Assembly: GCA_019634715.1 (NCBI GenBank)
Contig: JAHCAU010000001.1
Span: 1 to 64,000 of the forward strand
Length of the DNA: 64,000 nucleotides
Origin: Lysobacter sp.
GTDB taxonomy: Bacteria > Pseudomonadota > Gammaproteobacteria > Xanthomonadales > Xanthomonadaceae
Reading direction: 5' to 3'
The translations under genes were made by a program, and so were the position numbers. The notes beneath the pieces were generated by a model. That model saw nothing but the letters and a program-made list of their open reading frames with translations. It ran no database searches and had not been told where the DNA came from. Shown here piece after piece: positions 58,220 through 64,000 of this stretch. How positions within the stretch are numbered: position 1 is the first letter of the stretch; each line of letters begins with the position of its first letter.

Positions 58220-58800
58220 GCCGCTACCCGCCCCATGGTCGTCAACCCGTGAATCGCAGACGCGATGCGACCAATCTCCGCTTGCGCGTCGCCAGCCCAC
58301 CGTCCGGGAAGATCGAACACCGATTGGCCCAGGTCGTAGCTGGCGCTGTAAGCGGCGCGCTCACGCACGACCAGGGCACCGGACAGTTCTGGCGTAGTCA
58401 GGCGTGCCCGGTGCTCCGCCCGGCGCTCGTTCACGCGATTGGCCACGATCACGTGAGGCAGCCTGCGCTCTTGCACGAAGGCGAGAGTGTGGAGGAAAAC
58501 GACGAAGCTGACAGCGTCCAGCAGCGTTGGAATGACGTAGAGGTCGGCCTGTGGGACCACGCCATTGACCGGCATGCGGGGAGCGGTGTCGACGATCTCC
58601 ACCTGGAAGCCCGGAGAGCGGGAACTGCCCACTGAGAACGGCGTTTCCTCGGCCAGCGCGGCCCAGGCTAATGCAGAGCCTTGCGGATCCCGGTCATGGA
58701 GCAAGGTGCGCTGCCGTTGCTTGGCGTAGAAGGCAGCCAGTTGCAGGGACAACGTGGTGCGGCCGCAGCCGCCCTTGAAGTTCAACGCGCAGATGCGCAT
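58216..58800 (-). CDS. ParA-like ATPase with altered P-loop
   Basis: A 194-residue ParA/MinD-type deviant Walker ATPase starting MRICALNFKGGCGRTTLS. The signature Lys in KGG is present, but the second P-loop Lys (normally GKT) is Arg. The Walker B-like VEIVDTAPRMP is intact. It is likely to position or stabilise the element. It lies downstream of a TTGCGC promoter with GGGTAGG-type operator; AAGAGGA precedes the ATG at 58800. Confidence 0.82.
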   Translation of the reverse strand: MRICALNFKGGCGRTTLSLQLAAFYAKQRQRTLLHDRDPQGSALAWAALAEETPFSVGSSRSPGFQVEIVDTAPRMPVNGVVPQADLYVIPTLLDAVSFVVFLHTLAFVQERRLPHVIVANRVNERRAEHRARLTTPELSGALVVRERAAYSASYDLGQSVFDLPGRWAGDAQAEIGRIASAIHGLTTMGRVAA

Positions 58801-58817
58801 GGCGTCCTCTTTTTTTT

Positions 58818-58859
58818 GGGTAGGTGCAACCACCCTAACTGCGCAACGTCGCAGCGCAA
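58818..58859 (-). promoter_or_regulatory. Element promoter TTGCGC-16-TAGGGT with operator (parA)
   Basis: TTGCGC (58854-58859) and TAGGGT (58832-58837), with GGGTAGGTGCAACCACCCTA (58818-58837) overlapping the -10. A second TTGCGC lies at 58841-58846. Confidence 0.6.
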
Positions 58860-58925
58860 GAGATCGGGCGTGCGAGAAATTTAGTCATTCAACGCGCCGA
58901 AAACGCTCGGCCTCACGCACCACGC

Positions 58926-59516
58926 TCAGGCGGCTTCCGCGCAATCGGCCATCCAATCGCCTTCAGGCTGCGACATGGCCGCTTGCTCCGTCTCGCGCCT
59001 CAGGGTCGACGAGTGCTTTTGCAACAAGTCGTGGCCCGTAACCACCGATGGGTGGGCGGCATGCCAGGCCCGCAGCGCCGGCGGCTGGTGCCGTCCACAC
59101 TCTTCGGCGATGGTCCGTCCCGCATCCACGACCGACAATTCGCACCGCCCGCTCACGGGATTGAAGCGAGGAGTCAGCCGGCGCCCGATCGGCAGGTATG
59201 GACACGCACCGGCGTCGAGCAGCGCCTGGACCATGGCGTCGAAGACTCCGGCCGCTTGCGCTTGGCCGGCGGAGTGTCGAACTGCATACGCCTTGCACGC
59301 CAGGTGAAGCGCGGTCAGGCCCAGCTCACCGTAGGTTTCGTTCACCAAGTCCGGTGCCTTCCACGCCGGAGAGCTTGCATGTTTCTGAGCGTCATGCAGC
59401 ATTTCGTCGACCGCCGCGATCGTGCGAAGTTGCTCCAAGGCTTGACGCAGGGTGTCCACGTCACCGCTTTGGATCGCACGAAAGAGCATCGGTGCCACCT
59501 TGTGATTCGCGCTCAT
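58926..59516 (-). CDS. Second ankyrin-like protein
   Basis: A 196-residue protein with ankyrin-type helices (MLFRAIQSGDVDTLRQALEQL, LGLTALHLACKAYAVRH, MVQALLDAGACPYLP) and a unique C-terminus. There is no signal peptide. Its start overlaps the end of the 69-residue gene by 4 bp. Together with the 273-residue ankyrin protein it suggests a recurrent role for these proteins in this element. Confidence 0.72.
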   Translation of the reverse strand: MSANHKVAPMLFRAIQSGDVDTLRQALEQLRTIAAVDEMLHDAQKHASSPAWKAPDLVNETYGELGLTALHLACKAYAVRHSAGQAQAAGVFDAMVQALLDAGACPYLPIGRRLTPRFNPVSGRCELSVVDAGRTIAEECGRHQPPALRAWHAAHPSVVTGHDLLQKHSSTLRRETEQAAMSQPEGDWMADCAEAA

Positions 59517-59722
59517 GCCCAGCCCTCCCCACGCTTCGACAGTTCCTTGCTCACACGCTGAACCATGCGAGCGATGCGTCGCTGCTTCTCCCGAATGCGG
59601 CGACAGTCCGGGCGGTCCGGCATGGTGCGCGCCCAGTGAGCGTTGACGGCGAGGGGATCTACTGCCACGTAACCGGGCGATCCGGCCGGAGTGGGGCTGA
59701 GAGGTTGTGGGCGAAAGATCAT
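59513..59722 (-). CDS. Small basic protein, 69 residues
   Basis: A 69-residue protein rich in Arg and Pro with a basic C-terminal helix (CRRIREKQRRIARMVQRVSK). AGGAGC precedes the ATG at 59722. It is the first gene behind the strong TTGACA-type promoter at 59744-59772. A nucleic-acid-binding role is possible but unproven. Confidence 0.6.
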   Translation of the reverse strand: MIFRPQPLSPTPAGSPGYVAVDPLAVNAHWARTMPDRPDCRRIREKQRRIARMVQRVSKELSKRGEGWA

Positions 59723-59743
59723 CGATCTGCTCCTGGGTTATTT

Positions 59744-59772
59744 TTTATGAGTAGGGGTTTGCTACCTGTCAA
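59744..59772 (-). promoter_or_regulatory. Element promoter TTGACA-17-CATAAA
   Basis: TTGACA (59767-59772), 17 bases, CATAAA (59744-59749). The spacer has AGTAG / CTACC arms. 24 of 29 bases or more equal the copy at 49055-49083. Confidence 0.75.
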
Positions 59773-59887
59773 ATCCTCTACGTATCCAGGAATAGCACTT
59801 CAGAAAGGCTTGTCAACACGCTGTTTTGACTAAATTTCAACTTTTCTCTGCACTTGCCAAAGCGCACGTTGTGTCCATGCTCTATCT

Positions 59888-61543
59888 ATGATTTCTACCC
59901 GCCAACACGTTTCGTCCACTCCATCAAAGCTCTCAGCAAGCGTGCGCTCGGCGCTGGGTTTCACGCTGTTGGAAAGTCTCCTCGCCATCGGCGGGTTGGC
60001 GGTGCTGTCGGGCGTCGCCCTTGTCGCTTACGTCAACACGTCCACGAAATCTGGAATCCGCAACACGGTGGAGGACGTGCGCACGACGGCGCAGAAGATC
60101 GAACGTTCTTGGGGCCTGCTCGGCCACTACGCCGGCGTGAGCGCGATCGCGGTTCGACGGGACAACCTCGCACCGCCCGGATGGACCACCACCGATGCCA
60201 CCCTCACGCACGCGTTCGGCGGCGGCGTGGGCATCCGTCCATCGACGGTGGACCGCTACGGCGACGCGTTTGATGTGGAACTGTTCGACGTGCCCCGGCG
60301 CGCTTGCATGGGGTTGGTGTCCAACCTTGCGCGCGAAGTCCATGCCGCGAAGGTCGGCGGGATCTTGGTGTCGCGCCGCGATTCGGACCGCCTTGACCCA
60401 GCCGAGTTGGCTCAAGCCTGCGAAGCATCCGATGGAACCCTGATCTTCACCTACCACCCCGGACCGCTGGCCGGTTCTTCGGTCGCCGCGGCGCTGGTGC
60501 TGCCGCCGGCTCCGCAGCCCGCATCGCCTCCATCGCACCCTCCGATCGACGTGCCCGTCGGGTCGGTGACGCCGATTGCACCCGCTTCTCCGGGCACGGC
60601 GGTGGTGGTTGGAACGCCGCCTTCCGTCGCGCCGCCTCCTGCCGCCACACGGCCGCCGGGCTCCGTCTCGGTGTCGGTCGCGCCGCCCGCAGCGCCGCCG
60701 GTTACCGCGCCGCCGTTGCTGGACCGCTGCGTGCCGGCTTCCGAGTCGCGCACCATCGGCTGCCCTGCAGGCTCGACGGGGCTCCAGGAGCAAACTCGCC
60801 CCCTTCATTGCGGCGCGGACCCAGCCCATCCGGAAGCGTGGGCGGTGTCCTACACACCGGGACCTTGGACAACCATGCGGAACACTTGCACGCCTGCAAC
60901 GTGCCCCAGCGGCGCGGCGCCCTCGTGGCAGTTCACGTGCGGGGGTGGATGCGACAGCAGCCCGGCATTCGCGGCGTGGTTCTCGCTTCTGGACGACGCA
61001 AAGCGTGCCATGCCGCCGGGCGCGCCTTGGCCTTCGCAGGGCAGCCTGACGTATGCGGCCACGTATGACGCCCAGCCAACGCGCACCGGCGAAAGCGACT
61101 ACATGTCAAACTCCGGGCGCTGCACGATGGACAACCTGGGCGAGAACTCGGCCCGGGTGCAGCGGTTCACGGACAGCGCCGGCACGGTGAGCTACAACAC
61201 CCGCTTGGACACGTGCGGCTGCCCACCGCCGCCCCCGCCGAAAGATCCCGTGCGCCTGACGGCTAGTCCGATGTGCCTCCGCACGTTCGTCTACACCACG
61301 GGTCAAGACCCAGCCGCCCGCCGCCTCATCTCCAACCTCACCGCATCGGCGGATGCCGGTTGGAGCATCGTGAGCTGGAACTCCGGGGGGCGATGCATGC
61401 CCAGCGGCAACTCCTGCACGGTCAACGTCGTGTGCGGCTCTGGGAACAGCACTTGGGCCATTTCGGTGCTGGGCCGAAACACCGCGACGGGGCAGGAATT
61501 GACGGCCACCCAGCAATGCGAATGCATCAGCCGGGGATTATAG
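59888..61543 (+). CDS. Prepilin-like protein with Pro-rich linker and Cys-rich C-terminus
   Basis: A 551-residue protein. A prepilin leader ends at G^FTLLESLLAIG (Glu5 present) near residue 24, followed by a pilin helix and a PilS/PilV-like head (TSTKSGIRNTVEDVRTTAQKIE). After a Pro/Ala-rich linker (about residues 200-285) comes a Cys-rich C-terminal half of some 260 residues with at least 14 cysteines. This is the build of a type IVb conjugative pilus minor pilin or tip adhesin. It is divergent from the 69-residue gene. Confidence 0.8.
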   Translation: MISTRQHVSSTPSKLSASVRSALGFTLLESLLAIGGLAVLSGVALVAYVNTSTKSGIRNTVEDVRTTAQKIERSWGLLGHYAGVSAIAVRRDNLAPPGWTTTDATLTHAFGGGVGIRPSTVDRYGDAFDVELFDVPRRACMGLVSNLAREVHAAKVGGILVSRRDSDRLDPAELAQACEASDGTLIFTYHPGPLAGSSVAAALVLPPAPQPASPPSHPPIDVPVGSVTPIAPASPGTAVVVGTPPSVAPPPAATRPPGSVSVSVAPPAAPPVTAPPLLDRCVPASESRTIGCPAGSTGLQEQTRPLHCGADPAHPEAWAVSYTPGPWTTMRNTCTPATCPSGAAPSWQFTCGGGCDSSPAFAAWFSLLDDAKRAMPPGAPWPSQGSLTYAATYDAQPTRTGESDYMSNSGRCTMDNLGENSARVQRFTDSAGTVSYNTRLDTCGCPPPPPPKDPVRLTASPMCLRTFVYTTGQDPAARRLISNLTASADAGWSIVSWNSGGRCMPSGNSCTVNVVCGSGNSTWAISVLGRNTATGQELTATQQCECISRGL

Positions 61544-61563
61544 TCAGCTGCGAATCGCCGCGA

Positions 61564-61968
61564 TCAACGCCCAATTAGGCGCTTGCCAATCAATCCAGCG
61601 GCAACCATCACCGACAATAACCCTGCTTGCTGGGCAAGCGTATACAACCTTCCACGATTGCTGACTCGAGCGTTCTGCGCTTCGCGCTGCTCGCGCATTT
61701 CTTCCTTGAACTCCTGCCTCACTTCCGCACGTTCACCCGGCGACTCGGCTCGGCGAAGGGCTTCGTTGTAGAACTCGCCAGCAACGTCCACCTGCGCCTT
61801 CGCGGTCGCTTCTTCCGCCGCTCCCATCGAGGCAAGCGACTCGACGGATCGCTCAAGCCCTGATGTGGACAGCCCAGGTATCACACCAGGCAATCGCCCC
61901 TTGCGCCCATCGGCACTTCCCTTTCCGCCTGTCTGTCCTGCAGTGTCCATCGCGCTGTCGTTGGTCAT
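61564..61968 (-). CDS. Small protein with C-terminal membrane helix
   Basis: A 134-residue hydrophilic protein: Gly/Ser-rich start, helical acidic-basic middle (ERAEVRQEFKEEMREQREAQN), then a single helix at the end (LLSVMVAAGLIGKRLIGR). The ATG at 61968 follows GGGGGAG. The family is unknown. It may attach to the inner membrane. Confidence 0.6.
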   Translation of the reverse strand: MTNDSAMDTAGQTGGKGSADGRKGRLPGVIPGLSTSGLERSVESLASMGAAEEATAKAQVDVAGEFYNEALRRAESPGERAEVRQEFKEEMREQREAQNARVSNRGRLYTLAQQAGLLSVMVAAGLIGKRLIGR

Positions 61969-62019
61969 GACTCCCCCCTCTGGCTCGCCCATGATGGACA
62001 ACCCTGACGTCGAAAGAAA

Positions 62020-62038
62020 GGGGCGGACTGCCCGCCCC
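62020..62038 (-). terminator. Hairpin after the DUF6573 gene
   Basis: A stem of GGGGCGG/CCGCCCC with a 5-base loop. On the minus strand it is followed by TTTCTTTC, a weak T-run. Confidence 0.55.
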
Positions 62039-62045
62039 GTTTTGG

Positions 62046-62450
62046 TCAATCCTCGCCCGGCATGAGGATGGTCAACACCGGTTCACCCTTGTCCCCGGGC
62101 CCGATATGCATCCACGCCCGCATCTTCTGCGGAGCCGACTTGCCGCCACGCCGGTCGACGCGCCACACCTCCAAATCCACCCGGTCAGTCCCCTCGTCAG
62201 CGCCCTTGGCGGCCAAATGGGCGCACACCAACACGTCGTGCAGGCGTCCGTCTTCGCTTTGGCCCAGTCCCGGCATTCTCGCGCTGTCTTGGGCGTCCCA
62301 CGCCACCAACTCAGACCACGCCCGAGCGGTGAGGCACACAGACACCGTAAAGCCACGCTCGCGCGCCGGAACGGACACGTCGACCAGGACGCCGTCGCCG
62401 ATGGCCTGCGCACGCGTGTAGCGGTAGATGAGATCGGATTCGTCAAACAT
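62046..62450 (-). CDS. DUF6573 family protein
   Basis: A 134-residue protein with the family start MFDESDLIYRYTRAQAIGDGVLVDVS. DUF6573 proteins are common on plasmids and integrative elements and of unknown function. The ATG at 62450 follows AAGGAG by 7 bp; a GTG/ATG further upstream would add residues that do not fit the family. It supports the mobile nature of the region. Confidence 0.85.
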   Translation of the reverse strand: MFDESDLIYRYTRAQAIGDGVLVDVSVPARERGFTVSVCLTARAWSELVAWDAQDSARMPGLGQSEDGRLHDVLVCAHLAAKGADEGTDRVDLEVWRVDRRGGKSAPQKMRAWMHIGPGDKGEPVLTILMPGED

Positions 62451-62753
62451 ATTCAGCTCCTTCACTGTTGGCCCGGCCCAGGGCATCCGGTCCGGATGAC
62501 TTGGCATGGCCAACCCCTGCCCCACCGGTCGGCGCGGTCAAGGGAGGAAGCGGAAGCCTTGGTGCGGCCCGCAGCGAAGCGAGGACACGGGGCTGGAGCG
62601 CCCCTTGACCGGGGAAGCCGGTCGTTGGGGCTTCGCGGAGCGATCAGGGCGTCAAGCGGCGTGCCGCGCATGCGGCACACCGATCAGCGCATTTATCGGG
62701 CTCGGCGGAAGCGTTCCATGGCGCGCTGCCACCAAGTGCGCTGCTGCCGCACC
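62451..62753. other. Non-coding stretch with inverted repeats
   Basis: No gene is seen. Two dyads occur: GGTCAAGGG (62536-62544) with CCCTTGACC (62602-62610), and a short hairpin GTGCCGC-GCAT-GCGGCAC (62661-62678). These could be a terminator, an operator or part of an origin of transfer; the sequence alone does not decide. Confidence 0.4.
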
Positions 62754-64000
62754 TCAGGGCGTCCGCTTGGCTTTTAATGCCGACGACTTCGTGCCAGTCT
62801 TCTTCGTTTTTTTGGTAGGCGTCGCCTTCGCACGCTTTTCCCCTGCTCGTGCTTTTCCGTCGATTCCACGCTGAGTGAGGTCAATCCCCATAACGCGGAT
62901 ATCCTCAACCCCTGCGAATTGCGGCGAAATCGTCAACCAGTAATTTTGCAATGCCTCGACGAGTGCTTTTAACCCCTTTATTTGCGTTCCATTGGGATGC
63001 GCCCATCGCTTCTGACCACCTGCATAAACGAGCAGGAAAATACCTCGGTTCGACTGCCGATCGCGCAAGTAATCGCCGCACAATTGGACTTCCAATCGCT
63101 CAAACAGCGAAGGGCCCGTCCACCGCTCGGCAAGCTTCAACTCGCATGGCACGGAGCCAAAACCTGCGCCATGAAACTGAATATCTGGCTTCTTGGCGTC
63201 CGCAAGCTCACTTTCCTGACTAATCGTGTAGCGCGACTGCGCGCGCTCTCGAAGCGCATTGCCGATAAATTGCCTAATCGCCCTCTCATCCAAGTCGAGC
63301 ATGGATTGAGCAATGCTCGTGTCACCATGTTCTAGGTCATAGCCATAATCGCGAATACGGTCGATCGCAAGGTCCCACATTTCGCGATGATTTCGCGGTG
63401 TGCGCTCCAGCCTGTCGCGAAAGCTGAGCACTTGGTCTACGGACCACGGGGCCATGTCCGCATCGGCGATCGCCTTTTCCTTCGCGCGATATGCCATCCA
63501 CGGGCGTGACTGCTCGCTTGGATGCGCCGCCGATATCTCCATCATAGCCAAGTATGCCTCCTTGCCCGGGGTTTCCTTTATGAAAGAGATCAGTGTGTTT
63601 CTGGCGTCTTGTGCATCATCGCGCAACACTGGCGAATAAGCCCCTTGGTTCGCGCGGTCGATATCTTCACTTTCGCGGATATAACGATGCATCAACAAGT
63701 AAAGCGTCTTCATGTGTGCAACGGTGCGGTAAGCTTCGCGCGCATTCTTCGTTTTGCGCCGTCCACCCACAAGAGTGGTGATGAAGGTCATAGCGAAAAG
63801 CGTTTGATCTTTAGCAGTCGGCAGACCTGCCAAGTGTGCCGAGAGCGATGGGATAGCAACATCAGGGGCCACACCTGCCCAACTTGCAAACCAAAGCGGT
63901 CCCAAATGGAGGTTTCGCGTTGTCCGAGCCTTTCGCGCTGCCAGTTGGGCAATGGCAGCATCAGAAAGATTTGAACCGTGGAGAATTTCCAAGACATGCT
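62754..64000 (-). CDS. C-terminal part of a large protein with PD-(D/E)XK nuclease-like motif
   Basis: The frame is open to the window edge, so the N-terminus is missing; about 412 residues are visible. A helical region precedes PDIQFHG, then VPCELKLAERW, a P-D...E-x-K arrangement typical of PD-(D/E)XK nucleases. FERLEVQLCGDYLRDRQSNRGIFLLVYAGG follows, which fits the core after the active site. The C-terminal tail is Lys-rich (KATPTKKTKKTGTK). This layout is common in large defence proteins that end in a nuclease. It could be an anti-phage or anti-plasmid effector. Confidence 0.7.
   Translation of the reverse strand, partial: HVLEILHGSNLSDAAIAQLAARKARTTRNLHLGPLWFASWAGVAPDVAIPSLSAHLAGLPTAKDQTLFAMTFITTLVGGRRKTKNAREAYRTVAHMKTLYLLMHRYIRESEDIDRANQGAYSPVLRDDAQDARNTLISFIKETPGKEAYLAMMEISAAHPSEQSRPWMAYRAKEKAIADADMAPWSVDQVLSFRDRLERTPRNHREMWDLAIDRIRDYGYDLEHGDTSIAQSMLDLDERAIRQFIGNALRERAQSRYTISQESELADAKKPDIQFHGAGFGSVPCELKLAERWTGPSLFERLEVQLCGDYLRDRQSNRGIFLLVYAGGQKRWAHPNGTQIKGLKALVEALQNYWLTISPQFAGVEDIRVMGIDLTQRGIDGKARAGEKRAKATPTKKTKKTGTKSSALKAKRTP

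Larger units (their letters stand above)
37386..64000. mobile_element. Conjugative/integrative element in mutS (left end; right end outside window)
   Basis: The element starts where the mutS reading frame breaks and extends past the window. The content is typical of a conjugative element: MobF relaxase, VirD4-type coupling protein, a second membrane ATPase, ParA, peptidoglycan peptidase, ribbon-helix-helix protein, DUF6573, and cargo of nuclease- and adhesin-like proteins. Codon use and GC are lower and more variable than in the first 37 kb. Many of its genes share two unusual promoter types. No integrase, VirB4 or replication gene is seen here. Confidence 0.8.

Overview
The window is high-GC DNA from a member of the Xanthomonadaceae (Lysobacter/Luteimonas-like). 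The evidence is the gene order lexA-recA-recX-alaS-csrA-tRNA-Ser-tRNA-Arg with pncC and mutS alongside, a TTAGTA-type LexA box, two large TonB-dependent receptors and an E. coli-like yceD-rpmF-fabH-fabD block. It has two parts: chromosome to about position 37,385, then a large conjugative or integrative element that runs off the right edge.

Chromosomal part. 1-5.3 kb holds fatty-acid initiation genes (fabH, fabD), rpmF, yceD and a Maf/YceF pyrophosphatase; plsX is missing from its usual place. 5.4-12.5 kb holds a GT39-type membrane glycosyltransferase, a MoxR ATPase-DUF58-transglutaminase operon and an Slp lipoprotein. 12.6-14.5 kb holds a rhomboid protease, a 2OG-Fe(II) oxygenase and a DUF1579-like protein. 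A TonB-dependent receptor at 14.8-17.3 kb is split by an in-frame TGA. It is followed by an ECF sigma factor with a coupled anti-sigma-like gene, a YigZ protein, an LprI/MliC-type lysozyme-inhibitor lipoprotein, an ABC exporter and a lone MbtH. 23-24 kb carries tRNA-Arg(ACG) and tRNA-Ser(GCT), both followed by copies of their own 3' tails embedded in REP-like repeats and terminators. 24-32.6 kb is the SOS/translation cluster. 32.7-37 kb has a c-heme lipoprotein and a second TonB-dependent receptor.

Element. At 37,323 a GTG-started reading frame encodes the beginning of MutS (ending HTPLMRQ) and stops after 21 codons where lower-GC foreign sequence begins. The element therefore appears to be integrated into the 5' end of mutS and should inactivate mismatch repair unless it excises. 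The element carries an M15 peptidase, a trimeric autotransporter with a collagen-like stretch, a MobF relaxase-helicase, a VirD4-type coupling protein, a second large membrane ATPase, several small membrane proteins and lipoproteins, a ribbon-helix-helix protein, a ParA-like ATPase with an altered P-loop, two ankyrin proteins, a prepilin-like Cys-rich protein and probable nuclease or defence genes (GIY-YIG, HNH-like, DUF4145, and a PD-(D/E)XK protein cut by the window end). No integrase, VirB4 or mutS remainder is visible; these should lie to the right.

Regulation of the element. Seven intergenic sites share TTGCGC, exactly 16 bases, then a T/C-rich -10 hexamer, several followed by a GGGTAGG-type palindrome. 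Two further sites share TTGACA, 17 bases, CATAAA with a GTAG/CTAC palindrome in the spacer. These precede the peptidase, adhesin, ATPase, ParA, pilus-like and mobility genes on both strands. This suggests one regulator controls the element, and that the adhesin belongs to the conjugation programme.
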